NCBI RefSeq assembly: GCF_006483455.1 | Contig: NZ_PPPU01000022.1 | Location: forward strand, 124,001-188,000 | Reading direction: 5' to 3' | DNA from: Methylomonas koyamae | GTDB lineage: Bacteria > Pseudomonadota > Gammaproteobacteria > Methylococcales > Methylomonadaceae | DNA length: 64,000 bases | Shown: positions 1 to 8,556 of the stretch, piece by piece | How positions within the stretch are numbered: the first letter of the stretch is position 1 | Layout of the letters: every line of letters begins with the position of its first letter | Notes under the pieces: generated by a model | What the model was told of the DNA's origin: nothing | Databases searched by the model: none | What the model saw: only the letters and a program-made list of their open reading frames with translations | Translations under genes and position numbers: made by a program

Positions 1-259
1 GCACTTGGGTGGTATTTTCGACGAAATGGTCCAGTAAATAGCTGGCGGCAATATTCAAATCCTTTTGATCCAAATTGACGGTTTTCAGTTGACTCCGCTC
101 TTCGGGACGTACTTGCAGCAATTGTTTGGCGCGTTGGATGTCGTCGCGGGTCAGTCCCTGATTCAAGCTGGGTAACGGCGAGTCGTCGATCGCGAATAGC
201 AACAGTACTGCCAATAGCGCCGCGGTCGAGAACAGCGCGAATAACAAAGCCTTCAGCAT
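1..259 (-). CDS. Membrane-anchored hypothetical protein, 5' part only
   Basis: The start codon lies at 259-257 and overlaps the end of the ppx-type gene by 7 bp, so the two are probably co-transcribed. The 86 visible residues begin with MLKALLFALF and form one N-terminal hydrophobic span (about residues 3-25), followed by a polar region containing QGLTRDDIQRAKQLL and then DLNIAASYLL. The C-terminal part lies beyond the window edge. I do not recognise the family. The layout fits a protein anchored in the inner membrane with a periplasmic domain. Confidence 0.65.
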   Translation of the reverse strand, partial: MLKALLFALFSTAALLAVLLLFAIDDSPLPSLNQGLTRDDIQRAKQLLQVRPEERSQLKTVNLDQKDLNIAASYLLDHFVENTTQV

Positions 260-1755
260 TGATCGATGATCAACTCGAAATTAGCGTCTTCCAGGTAATG
301 CATTTCTTTTTTCAAGTCGGCGTAGGTCAGCGGTGCCTGTTCCAGCCAGCCTTCCGGAAACGCGAGTTTGATGGTGTTGCCGTCGATATCGATTTTGAAG
401 TCGGCACGTTGGCTGTGGCGGTTTCGGTGGAGTACCGTCGCCAAGCGAAACACGATGGCCATAATCGGAGCATTTTGCCGCCAGGGATGAGGCAAGTCGG
501 CGAAGCGCTCGAGGCGCAGCTTTTTGCGGTGGCTGCGTACCAACTTCGACAGCAGCAATTGATCTTGCTTGGAGAATCCGGCCAGATCGCCGTTCTCCAG
601 GATGTATGCACTGTGTTTGTGGTAATGACTGTGCGCGATTTCGAAGCCGATTTCGTGCAGTTCCGCCGCCCACACCAGAAATTGCAGGCTGGCCGGATTG
701 TCTTGAAAGCAGGGGTGTGATTCTAATTGCCGCACAATGTAACGCAGGGTATCTTGCAGTTGCTCGCTATGGCGTTGATCGGTGTGGTAGCGGGCGGCAA
801 TCAGTTTACTGGTCTGCGAACGAATATCGTCGTTATAGATGCGGCCCAACAGGTCGTAAACCAAGCCCTCGCGCAGCGCGCCGTCTGACACCGTCATCTG
901 TTCGATATGCAAGGTCTTGAACGTCGCATAGACGATTGCGACCGCGCCGATAAAGACCGGGCGGCGCTCCAGGCTCAATGCCGGGAAATTGATCTGCTCC
1001 ACTTTATCCAGCTTCAACAATTGCGCAACCAGTTGCTCCATGCCGGCCAGCGTAATGCCGTTGTTGCTCCAGCCCGAGGTTTGCAGCACGTTGCTGATCG
1101 CCTTCAAACTGCCGGAGGCGCCGATCGCTTCATCCCAGTTTTGGGAATGGAAGGTGTTTTGGAAGGGTTCCAAATGCTGTTCGGCAAACAGCGTGGCTTT
1201 GCGGAACGCTCGCTTGTTGATATCGCCGTTCTTAAAAAAAAGCTGGCTAACCGTGACGCAACCCATGTTCAGGCTTTCCTTGGTATGGGCGACATCGTTG
1301 CGACCGATGATGTATTCGGTGCTGCTACCGCCGATATCCATCACAAAGCGGTTATTGGCGTTGCTGGCCAGACTGTGGGCTACACCCTGGTAGATCAAAC
1401 GGGCTTCTTCGATGCCGGAAATGATATGAATCGGATGGCCTAAGGCCCGTTCGGCTTTTTTGATGAACTGTTGCGAGTTCTTGGCGATGCGCAAGGTGTT
1501 GGTACCGACGATGGCCACGCTGTTCGGTGGGAAATTACGAATGCGTTGGCCGAAGCGTTCCAGGCAAGCCAGTGCCCGTTCTTGCGTAGCCTGATCCAGG
1601 TACTTCTGCGAGTCCAGTCCCGCTGCCAGGCGCACCATTTCTTTCAATCGGTCCAGGGTTTGCAGCTTTCCGTCGTGCAAACTGCAAATGATCATGTGGA
1701 AACTGTTGGAGCCAAGATCGACCGCGGCGACGCTGGTCGGTATTTGCTGAGGCAC
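253..1755 (-). CDS. ppx: Ppx/GppA exopolyphosphatase family protein
   Basis: Removes terminal phosphate from long-chain polyphosphate, or hydrolyses pppGpp as GppA does. The family signatures occur in order: VAAVDLGSNSFHMII (phosphate loop), VGTNTLRIAKN, ISGIEEARLIYQG, FVMDIGGSSTEYI (second phosphate loop), GASGSLKAIS and MTVSDGALREGL. A C-terminal HD-like domain follows, with AAELHEIGFEIAHSHYHKHS. I chose a GTG start at 1755 because AGGA sits about 8 nt upstream and the 500-residue product matches Ppx/GppA length; the frame stays open upstream but that part is not family-like. ppk1 lies far away at 39.6-41.7 kb, so synthesis and degradation are not in one operon here. Ppx versus GppA activity cannot be decided from sequence alone. 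Confidence 0.9.
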   Translation of the reverse strand: MPQQIPTSVAAVDLGSNSFHMIICSLHDGKLQTLDRLKEMVRLAAGLDSQKYLDQATQERALACLERFGQRIRNFPPNSVAIVGTNTLRIAKNSQQFIKKAERALGHPIHIISGIEEARLIYQGVAHSLASNANNRFVMDIGGSSTEYIIGRNDVAHTKESLNMGCVTVSQLFFKNGDINKRAFRKATLFAEQHLEPFQNTFHSQNWDEAIGASGSLKAISNVLQTSGWSNNGITLAGMEQLVAQLLKLDKVEQINFPALSLERRPVFIGAVAIVYATFKTLHIEQMTVSDGALREGLVYDLLGRIYNDDIRSQTSKLIAARYHTDQRHSEQLQDTLRYIVRQLESHPCFQDNPASLQFLVWAAELHEIGFEIAHSHYHKHSAYILENGDLAGFSKQDQLLLSKLVRSHRKKLRLERFADLPHPWRQNAPIMAIVFRLATVLHRNRHSQRADFKIDIDGNTIKLAFPEGWLEQAPLTYADLKKEMHYLEDANFELIIDQC

Positions 1756-1874
1756 GAGTCTGTTCCTGTTCGGACTACGGGGGAAGGCGGAGTCTGATAG
1801 AATTCCGCAGCTTAACTGGCGATACCGTTCCCAACTGGCGCCAGCTTTCATCGGCGGCCATTATAACTTAGAGC

Positions 1875-2780
1875 ATGACGGCTTTATCCATTCAAAACTT
1901 AAAAAAAACGTATAGCAACGGCTTCGAGGCCTTGAAGGGCGTGGATCTGGAAGTCGAACGCGGTGACTTTTTCGCGTTACTCGGCCCCAACGGCGCCGGC
2001 AAATCCACGTTGATCGGCATCATCAGTTCTTTGGTCAATAAAACCAGCGGCAAGGTCAGCATCTTCGACCACGATCTGGACACCGACCCGGTCGCGGCAA
2101 AAACCTGCATCGGCGCGGTGCCGCAGGAAATCAACTTCAACCAATTCGAAACCTGTTTCAGCGTGGTTTTCAACCAGGCCGGTTATTACGGGATTCCGCG
2201 CAAGTTGGCGATGCAACGCACCGAGCAGTGCTTGCGCCAGGTTGAACTGTGGGATAAGCGCGATACCGTGTCGCGGCGGCTGTCGGGCGGCATGAAACGG
2301 CGCTTGATGATCGCGCGGGCGATGGTGCATTCGCCGCGGCTGCTGATTCTGGACGAACCGACCGCCGGAGTCGACATCGAGATCCGGCGTTCGATGTGGG
2401 AGATGATGCAGGCGGTAAACAAACAAGGCACGACCATCATCCTGACGACCCACTATCTGGAAGAGGCGGAAAGCCTGTGTCGCAATATTGCGATCATCAA
2501 CAATGGCCAGATCATCGAGAAATCGGCGATGCATCAATTGCTGGGCCGGATGCATACCGACCATTTCGTGCTGGATGTCGGGCGCAGTCTGAGTGGCGTG
2601 CCGGCGATCCCCGGGTATCACATCGAATTGGTCTCGGAACGCAGTCTGGAAGTGGCCGTGCCGAAAAGCCTCGGTTTAAACCGATTGTTTCAGGAGCTCT
2701 CCGCCCGGCAGATTGAAGTGTTGAGTCTGCGTAACAAATCCAACCGTCTTGAACAACTTTTCCTGGACTTGGTGCAATGA
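1875..2780 (+). CDS. ABC transporter ATP-binding protein (ABC-2 exporter type)
   Basis: Energises an exporter together with the permease that overlaps its stop codon by 4 bp. Visible motifs are Walker A GPNGAGKST (about residues 37-45), signature LSGGMKRRLMIARAM, Walker B LLILDEPTAGVD and the switch region TTHYLEEAE. The 301-residue length and C-terminal domain resemble the YadG/NodI/CcmA-like group. Substrate unknown. No clear Shine-Dalgarno precedes the ATG. A TATAAC hexamer ends only 7 nt before it, which could mean a leaderless transcript, but no matching -35 box is visible. Confidence 0.9.
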   Translation: MTALSIQNLKKTYSNGFEALKGVDLEVERGDFFALLGPNGAGKSTLIGIISSLVNKTSGKVSIFDHDLDTDPVAAKTCIGAVPQEINFNQFETCFSVVFNQAGYYGIPRKLAMQRTEQCLRQVELWDKRDTVSRRLSGGMKRRLMIARAMVHSPRLLILDEPTAGVDIEIRRSMWEMMQAVNKQGTTIILTTHYLEEAESLCRNIAIINNGQIIEKSAMHQLLGRMHTDHFVLDVGRSLSGVPAIPGYHIELVSERSLEVAVPKSLGLNRLFQELSARQIEVLSLRNKSNRLEQLFLDLVQ

Positions 2781-3541
2781 ACTATTCCGTGGCCTTTTCG
2801 ACCATCTTAATCAAGGAAATTCGCCGCTTCACCCGGATCTGGCCGCAAACCTTGCTGCCGCCGGCCATCACTACGGCCTTGTATTTTCTGATCTTCGGCA
2901 AATTGATCGGCGACCGGATCGGCTTGGTGCACGGCGTCCGCTATATGGATTACATCGTGCCCGGCATTATTTTGATGTCGGTGATCAGTCATTCCTATTC
3001 GAACGTGGTGTCCTCGTTCTATTCCACCAAGTTTCAGCGCCACATCGAAGAGCTGCTGGTGGCGCCGGTGCCGAATTATGTGATTTTGTCCGGTTACGTT
3101 TGCGGCGGCATCGCCCGCGGCGTATTGGTGGGCTTGGTCGTGGCCGGTATTTCGATGGCCTTCACCGACACGGCAATTTTGCATTGGGATATCGCGGCAG
3201 CGGTATTCGTGTTGACAGCGACCTTGTTTGCCTTGGCCGGCTTCATCAATGCCGTCTTCGCCGACAGTTTCGACGATATTTCCATCATCCCGAACTTCAT
3301 CCTGACGCCGCTCAGCTATTTGGGCGGCGTGTTTTACTCGGTCGAAATGCTGCCCGGTATCTGGCAGAAGGTTGCTCAGGGCAATCCGATTTTGTACATG
3401 ATCAACGCCTTTCGTTACGGCATGATCGGCGTCAGCGACGTGCAAATTCAGATTGCGTTTGCGATGACGGCCGGCTTTATTCTGCTGCTGGCCGGCCTGA
3501 GCCTGTTTTTACTGCACAAAGGTATCGGCATCAAAAACTGA
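2777..3541 (+). CDS. ABC-2 type transporter permease
   Basis: Membrane component of the exporter encoded with the upstream ATPase; the ATGA overlap (2777-2780) indicates translational coupling. The 254-residue protein has about six hydrophobic spans and the ABC-2 family look of YadH/NodJ, including MDYIVPGIILMS near residues 56-67 and the region LTPLSYLGGVFYSVEMLP. It converges on the fnr gene with a single base between the two stop codons, so any shared terminator would have to lie inside coding sequence. Confidence 0.9.
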   Translation: MNYSVAFSTILIKEIRRFTRIWPQTLLPPAITTALYFLIFGKLIGDRIGLVHGVRYMDYIVPGIILMSVISHSYSNVVSSFYSTKFQRHIEELLVAPVPNYVILSGYVCGGIARGVLVGLVVAGISMAFTDTAILHWDIAAAVFVLTATLFALAGFINAVFADSFDDISIIPNFILTPLSYLGGVFYSVEMLPGIWQKVAQGNPILYMINAFRYGMIGVSDVQIQIAFAMTAGFILLLAGLSLFLLHKGIGIKN

Positions 3542-3542
3542 C

Positions 3543-4250
3543 TTATTCCAAAGGCAACAGCATGTTGCGCAGGCCGGTCGGGTTTTTGATCGCGATAAAA
3601 CGGTTCTGCACCACGATCAGTTCGTCGTCCTGGAATTTTTTCAGCAGCCGGCTGACGGTTTCCAGCGCCAAGCCGAGATGGTTGCCGATTTCCTGGCGGG
3701 TCAACGACAACTTGAATTCGGACGAGGAAAATCCGCGCCGCTTCAAGCGCTCGGACAGGCTGATCAAAAAATAGGCCAGCCGCTCGTCGGCCGGGCGCTT
3801 GCTTAGTACCAACTGGTTTTTGTCTTCCAGCATTTTTTCGCCGGTATGGCGAAACAATTCCCTGGTCAGACTCGGCACGTTTTTGAACAAGTCGTCCATG
3901 TTGTCGGCCGGCAATATGCAAAAACTCATGGTTTCCAGCGCAATCGCCGCGCAGTTGTGTTTGTCTTCCGATAGGCCGTCGAATCCCAGCAATTCGCCGG
4001 GCAGCAAAATATTCAAAATATGTTCGTTGCCGTGGCTGTCGTTGGCCACCAGTTTGGCGCTACCGGACTTGATGGCCAGAATGCCGCGAAAGTTGTCGCC
4101 TTCCCGGTAAATGAAGTCGCCGCGTTGCAAGGTTTTGCGGGCTTTTACGACTTGGCTGATGTTGTTGATTTCGCTTTGCGACAAGCCGCGGGGTAAACAA
4201 ATATTGTCCAAGCCGCAGTTGGCACAATTGACTTGATTTTTAATCGTCAC
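3543..4250 (-). CDS. fnr: FNR-type oxygen-sensing transcription regulator
   Basis: Crp/Fnr-family activator that senses oxygen through a [4Fe-4S] cluster. All four cluster cysteines are visible: C9, C12 and C18 (C-x2-C-x5-C, the spacing of E. coli FNR) and C111 in MSFCILP, matching FNR C122. The cyclic-nucleotide-like beta-barrel is followed by a helix-turn-helix whose recognition helix has LETVSRLLKKFQ; E197, S200 and R201 match the FNR residues that read TTGAT half-sites. At 235 residues it is close to FNR length. It therefore looks like a true oxygen sensor rather than a generic Crp relative. The norCB locus in the same window is a plausible physiological partner, but I saw no FNR box there. 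Confidence 0.93.
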   Translation of the reverse strand: MTIKNQVNCANCGLDNICLPRGLSQSEINNISQVVKARKTLQRGDFIYREGDNFRGILAIKSGSAKLVANDSHGNEHILNILLPGELLGFDGLSEDKHNCAAIALETMSFCILPADNMDDLFKNVPSLTRELFRHTGEKMLEDKNQLVLSKRPADERLAYFLISLSERLKRRGFSSSEFKLSLTRQEIGNHLGLALETVSRLLKKFQDDELIVVQNRFIAIKNPTGLRNMLLPLE

Positions 4251-4275
4251 GTTAAACTAAATTTCCGATAAATAA

Positions 4276-4321
4276 GGTAGCCGCGCCGGTCACAACCGGC
4301 TACCGACTCATCCGGAGTCGG
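4276..4321 (-). terminator. Tandem hairpins downstream of fbp
   Basis: Two adjacent inverted repeats lie between fbp and fnr. CCGACTC/GAGTCGG has a 5-nt loop (4303-4321), and GGTAGCCG/CGGCTACC spans 4276-4304. On the minus strand they follow the fbp stop codon by about 18 nt, and the second hairpin runs into TTATTTAT, a weak U-rich tail. They share two bases, so they could be alternatives of each other. A terminator is the simplest reading. Confidence 0.5.
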
Positions 4322-4338
4322 TTTCTGGTTTTAAATGT

Positions 4339-5346
4339 TCAATCCTGTTGATGGTAGGCAATGATGCGTTCGACTTCGTTCTTCGAGCCCAAAATCAACG
4401 GCACCCGCTGATGGATGCTATTCGGTTTCAAATCCAAAATCCGTTCCCGGCCGGTGCTGCATAAACCGCCGGCTTGCTCGATGATGAATGCCATCGGATT
4501 GGCTTCGTACATCAGACGCAGCTTGCCCGGTTTGCTCGGGTCGCGCAAGTCGTGCGGATATAGAAACACCCCGCCGCGGTTTAATATCCGGTAGACCTCG
4601 GCCACCAGCGATGCCACCCAGCGCATGTTGAAATTTTTGCCGCGCGGACCGTCTTCGCCGGCCACGCATTCGTCGATATAGCGTTTTACCGGCGGCTCCC
4701 AAAAGCGCTGGTTGGACATATTGATGGCAAACTCGCTGCTTTCTTCCGGGATTTTCATGTTGCAATGGGTCAGGATGAACTCGCCGACGTCCTGGTCCAA
4801 AGTAAAGCCGTTGACGCCGTTGCCGGTGGTCAGTACCAGCATCGTCGACGGCCCGTACAACACGAAACCGGCGCAGACCTGTTCGGTGCCGCGGCGCAGA
4901 AAATCTTCGGTTTCCGGTTCGATGCCTTCGCGGCAACGCAGAATCGAGAAAATGGTGCCGACGGTCATGTTGATGTCGATATTGGAGGAACCGTCCAGCG
5001 GATCGAACAACACCAAGTATTTGCCTTTCGGATATTGCTTCGGAATCTTGATCGGATCGTTGATTTCTTCGGAGGCCATGCCGCCCAAAGAACCGCTCCA
5101 ATCCAGGGCTTTGACCATGATGTCGTTGGTGATGATGTCCAGTTTTTTCTGGACCTCGCCCTGCACGTTTTCCGATTCGGCGCTGCCTAACACGCCGATC
5201 AAGGCTCCGCAGTTCACCCGATGCGAGATTTGTTTGCAGGCGGTGACGATGTTGTTCAGCAACAGGGTAAAGGTCCCCGAAGCGTCCGGCAGACCGCGCT
5301 GCTGTTCGATGATGAACTGGGTAAGGGTGACTTGCTGGTTAGACAT
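4339..5346 (-). CDS. fbp: Fructose-1,6-bisphosphatase class I
   Basis: Hydrolyses fructose 1,6-bisphosphate to fructose 6-phosphate in gluconeogenesis; in a methanotroph it would also feed the ribulose monophosphate cycle. The metal/substrate signature [13 protein letters not shown] is intact, with the upstream [10 protein letters not shown] and downstream [13 protein letters not shown] and GGVFLYP blocks. At 335 residues it is the usual class I length (E. coli 332). The start is supported by GGAG about 10 nt before the ATG. It has its own promoter region of about 100 bp shared with nothing else. Confidence 0.95.
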   Translation of the reverse strand: MSNQQVTLTQFIIEQQRGLPDASGTFTLLLNNIVTACKQISHRVNCGALIGVLGSAESENVQGEVQKKLDIITNDIMVKALDWSGSLGGMASEEINDPIKIPKQYPKGKYLVLFDPLDGSSNIDINMTVGTIFSILRCREGIEPETEDFLRRGTEQVCAGFVLYGPSTMLVLTTGNGVNGFTLDQDVGEFILTHCNMKIPEESSEFAINMSNQRFWEPPVKRYIDECVAGEDGPRGKNFNMRWVASLVAEVYRILNRGGVFLYPHDLRDPSKPGKLRLMYEANPMAFIIEQAGGLCSTGRERILDLKPNSIHQRVPLILGSKNEVERIIAYHQQD

Positions 5347-5450
5347 GAATCTGTATCTCCAATGGATGAACGGCGCACGCCGCGGCGCGGCGGCCGAAGC
5401 GGAAATGAGTGTAAAGGCTGAACGTGAGCGGGCTGTTCAAGGTTAGGCAG

Positions 5451-6947
5451 CTAGACTTTTTCGCTTAACAAGCTTTGCGGCGACGCTATCGGCGAGTGTT
5501 CTTGGGCAGGTTTGCCTTGTTGGGCATCCATAAAACCGGGCTTCAATCCTTTTTCTTCGAATTGCCGTCTCAGGTAGTCGAGACGCGCGTTAATTTTTTC
5601 GACCGTAACGGCCGATTCGCTCCAGAAACGGGTGTTGACGCTACCGTCGTAACAGGAGAGCTTGCAATGTATTGTAGCAAGTTCCGGCGGGGTAATGGTA
5701 ATGCTCACTACCCAGTTGTTCTGTCCGGCGGGGTTGCCGCTGCCGTCTCGATCGTGCTCCACGACCAGTTCCAGCAGGTCCGGCTTACCGTTTTGCAGGA
5801 AAGGCAGCTCCAACACCCAAACCTGACGCGGCGCATCGTCTTTCGGCAACGAATGCAACTGGTCCAAGGTTAATTTCGCCAGACTGCCCTCGGCTTGCTG
5901 CAACAGCTCTCTCAGCAGCGGTTCGCTGGCGGAGGCGGAATGTTCCGCCGCAGCCGGTTTTAATTCCAGCGCCAATTGCGCAATAAACTTGCTCAGTCTG
6001 AGCTTGAAATCGTCCGCCAACGTAGGCGGCGCCTGCTGCCGGCCGGCTTGCGCCAGTTGCGCTTCCAGGAACAGGCCGGAGCGAGCGACAGCTGTTTTCA
6101 GATCGTTGGGTTGGAACAACGCCGACTTATCCGGAATCGCCCGCAAAATCTGCAAAGCCAGATGTTTCAGGGTTTCGCCGACGGTTTTATCGGCGATCAA
6201 TTCACCGACGGCATGGTCCAGCCGGTTCAGCATGAGCAGCGGCGAACTTTGCTGCGGCAGGGCTTGTTTGAAAGCGGCGGCGACCAGTTCAGCTTCCAAG
6301 TCCGCCGGCGCCAGGCTGACGCTGAACAATGGCGGCGAGCCGGCCTTGACCAGTTGCAATTCGATGCGGCTACCCGGCACCAGCACCGGTTTGGCCGGAT
6401 CGGCTTCGAGCAATTGCCGGCTATCCAGCGTGACCGGCTGAGCTGGCGAATGGCCGGCAACGTTATCGGTTGCTGGTTGGCCGGATGCAGGCAATGGCAT
6501 AGCCAATTGCAGCGTCACGCCCTGTTTGCCGACGCTGACCACCTGGGCCGGCACGGCCTGGCCGAGTTGCAGGTTTGGTAACGGATTGCCGGCTGCCGCC
6601 ACTTGTGCCGGCGCGGCGGCAGTGGTCAGTTTCAGCAGCGGCGCTTCGCCCCCGGCTGTCGGCTTGGCATTGGCCGGTAGCGGCGGCGCGATCAACTTGA
6701 ATTCCGGCGTCGGCAATAATTTGACCACTTGCAGTTGCAAGCTTTGGCCGGCAGCGAGCGGCAAGGGCAGTGGCGTTTGCAGCGTCAAGGTCTTGCCGGC
6801 CATGTTTACCGTCAGCAGATTCAATTGGGCTTGATTGACGGCGATCTTGGCTTCCAGAACCTGATTCAGTTTCAGCTCCGGAAAGGCGGCGCTGACTTTG
6901 TTCAGGGCGGCTTGCAGATTGGCATCCAGCGGCAGTTTGATTTCCAC
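5451..6947 (-). CDS. FliK C-terminal-domain (hook-length control-like) protein
   Basis: The 498-residue protein is rich in Ala, Leu, Pro and Gln. It has a long low-complexity N-terminal and middle region and a C-terminal block (about residues 375-465, from VWVLELPFL through FWSESAVTVEKINARLDYLRRQFEEKG) that fits the flagellar hook-length control C-terminal domain. No other flagellar gene is nearby. Its upstream neighbour is the EVE-domain gene, 28 bp away on the same strand, so it may be an orphan FliK homologue or a protein that borrowed this domain. The family call rests only on the C-terminal block. Confidence 0.65.
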   Translation of the reverse strand: MEIKLPLDANLQAALNKVSAAFPELKLNQVLEAKIAVNQAQLNLLTVNMAGKTLTLQTPLPLPLAAGQSLQLQVVKLLPTPEFKLIAPPLPANAKPTAGGEAPLLKLTTAAAPAQVAAAGNPLPNLQLGQAVPAQVVSVGKQGVTLQLAMPLPASGQPATDNVAGHSPAQPVTLDSRQLLEADPAKPVLVPGSRIELQLVKAGSPPLFSVSLAPADLEAELVAAAFKQALPQQSSPLLMLNRLDHAVGELIADKTVGETLKHLALQILRAIPDKSALFQPNDLKTAVARSGLFLEAQLAQAGRQQAPPTLADDFKLRLSKFIAQLALELKPAAAEHSASASEPLLRELLQQAEGSLAKLTLDQLHSLPKDDAPRQVWVLELPFLQNGKPDLLELVVEHDRDGSGNPAGQNNWVVSITITPPELATIHCKLSCYDGSVNTRFWSESAVTVEKINARLDYLRRQFEEKGLKPGFMDAQQGKPAQEHSPIASPQSLLSEKV

Positions 6948-6975
6948 GAGCGTTACCTTGCCGCCGGCACTGCGG

Positions 6976-7434
6976 CTATTCCAGCGCCAGAATAAACGCC
7001 CACTGCTCGGCGCTGACCGGCATGATCGACAGCCGATTGCCGCGGCGCAACAAAGCCAGCTCGCCCAGCTCGGATTTGGTTTTCAGCTCGCGCAAGCTGA
7101 TCGTGCGCGAGAGTTTGCGCACGAACTTGACGTCAACCATAAACCAGGTCGGCTTATCCAGATGGCTTTTCGGATCGAAATGCTTGTCGTCCGGATCGAA
7201 CGCCGTGAAATCCGGATAACTTTCCCTGACCACCTCGGCAATGCCGACGACGCCGGGCTCGTCGCAATTGGAGTGGTAAAACAAGATTTGGTCGCCGATT
7301 TTCATCTCGTCGCGCATCATGTTGCGTGCCTGGTAATTGCGGACGCCGTCCCAATGTTCGGTTTGCTGCGGCCGCGCATATAAATCGTCGATACCGAAGG
7401 TTTCCGGTTCCGATTTCATCAGCCAATAACGCAT
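6976..7434 (-). CDS. EVE domain-containing protein
   Basis: A 152-residue single-domain EVE protein (PUA/YTH-like fold, homologous to human THYN1), a family thought to bind modified bases in DNA or RNA. The opening MRYWLMKSEPETFGIDDL and the motifs HWDGVRNYQARNMMRDEMKIGD, LFYHSNCDEPGVVGIAEVV, and WFMVDVKF are all characteristic. The likely start has AGGAG close upstream. It is probably co-transcribed with the FliK-domain gene 28 bp downstream. Its exact ligand is not known. Confidence 0.9.
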   Translation of the reverse strand: MRYWLMKSEPETFGIDDLYARPQQTEHWDGVRNYQARNMMRDEMKIGDQILFYHSNCDEPGVVGIAEVVRESYPDFTAFDPDDKHFDPKSHLDKPTWFMVDVKFVRKLSRTISLRELKTKSELGELALLRRGNRLSIMPVSAEQWAFILALE

Positions 7435-7697
7435 AAATTCTCCTTGATATTCGAATCGGTCTACTGTCGGCCAAAACCGGCCGGTAGCGGAAACCGGGGG
7501 CGGCCTTAGTTTATCAAGTTATAGCCATAACCATAGCCAAACTGCCGCAATTGCATACCCGCCGTAACGCAGCGAGTCATGGCAACGCAATCCAAAACTT
7601 GGACTATGTTTACGCTACCCAGCAACAACGCTAGAGCCGACCAGCCAGTCGCGGCGCTTGGCTGGCCCCTTTGCAATTTACCCCAACCAGGAGCTTC

Positions 7698-8537
7698 ATG
7701 CTTACCAGCCTAAGAATTTGGCCGAATCTGTTATGCCTGTTGGCCGGCATCGTTTTCGGATTTCCGTTAATCCATGCGCCGTTGAACCATCCTGTCAGTC
7801 GCATGGCGTCCGCCAATCCGGCTTATCGCGAACTGAGTCAGAATGCATTCATGGTGATGTCGAATCGGATTGAGTTGAGTCGGGGGCGTTTGGTCCGCTA
7901 TACCGACGCTGCCGGGCAACTGCAAATCACTCGGATTCAGGGCATGCCGGGCGACCAAGTCGGTTTTGCCGGGCAAACCCTGACGGTGAACGCCCAGCCG
8001 GTGGCCGTGTATCCGCAACTGCGGATGGCGCAAGGCTCGTTAATCGTGCCGCAGGACGCGGTGTTCTGTTTTCCGGATATCGCCGCGGACATTGGCGGCA
8101 ACGAACGCAATCTGCAGCAGTATCTGATTCCGGCCAATGTGTTGGACGGCAGCGTGCTCTATGTGTTGAACAACAATTCGACCGCTGCGGCAAATCCGGA
8201 GTTTTTCGGTTACGGTTACGGATTGTTACTGGCCTATTTGATCGTGTTTCTGGCCCTGGCCAGAAATAAAGATCGGTTGCATCCGGCGGTTTACTATCCG
8301 GTGCGCTGGGTCGTCGGCCTGAATCTGCTGGTCTGGGTTTTACTTGCCGGTTACGGGATTTATGTCGGTTTATCCGGAATCGTGCCGTCGATCTACTTCA
8401 TTTTTCTATCGGCGTTGGCGTATTTGGGCTTGTCGGCGGTCGCGGCGAGTACTTCTGCTTTGGCGGTCGGGCTATTGGCCTTGCTGGTCATTTTTGCCGA
8501 TAAGCCGATCTTGGGCCAAGCCGGTCCGAATTCCTGA
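7698..8537 (+). CDS. Signal peptidase S26-like membrane protein lacking the catalytic lysine
   Basis: First gene of the MoxR operon, started at the ATG preceded by AGGAG. The 279 residues comprise an N-terminal hydrophobic segment (about 9-28), a periplasmic-type domain, and about four C-terminal membrane spans. The domain keeps S26 peptidase landmarks: RGRLVRYTD (like RGDIVVFKYP), TRIQGMPGDQV (like the box IKRAVGLPGD), LTVNAQPV, VPQDAVFCFPD and a closing IPANVLDGSVLYVL. The lysine that precedes Arg in the catalytic box is Thr78 here, and no SM-P-T serine box is visible, so it should not be an active peptidase. It resembles a pseudoenzyme fused to a membrane bundle. The S26 relationship is my reading of motifs and needs a profile search. 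Confidence 0.6.
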   Translation: MLTSLRIWPNLLCLLAGIVFGFPLIHAPLNHPVSRMASANPAYRELSQNAFMVMSNRIELSRGRLVRYTDAAGQLQITRIQGMPGDQVGFAGQTLTVNAQPVAVYPQLRMAQGSLIVPQDAVFCFPDIAADIGGNERNLQQYLIPANVLDGSVLYVLNNNSTAAANPEFFGYGYGLLLAYLIVFLALARNKDRLHPAVYYPVRWVVGLNLLVWVLLAGYGIYVGLSGIVPSIYFIFLSALAYLGLSAVAASTSALAVGLLALLVIFADKPILGQAGPNS

Positions 8538-8556
8538 TTCAACTCAATAGCTCGCT

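Noticed and set aside
1756-1851. Longer start for the ppx-type gene
   Set aside because: The frame is open upstream, but the extra residues do not resemble Ppx and the GTG at 1755 has a good AGGA spacing.
1862-1875. Leaderless transcript of the ABC transporter
   Set aside because: TATAAC sits 7 nt before the ATG, yet no -35 box is found at 15-19 bp, so I note it only in the gene entry.
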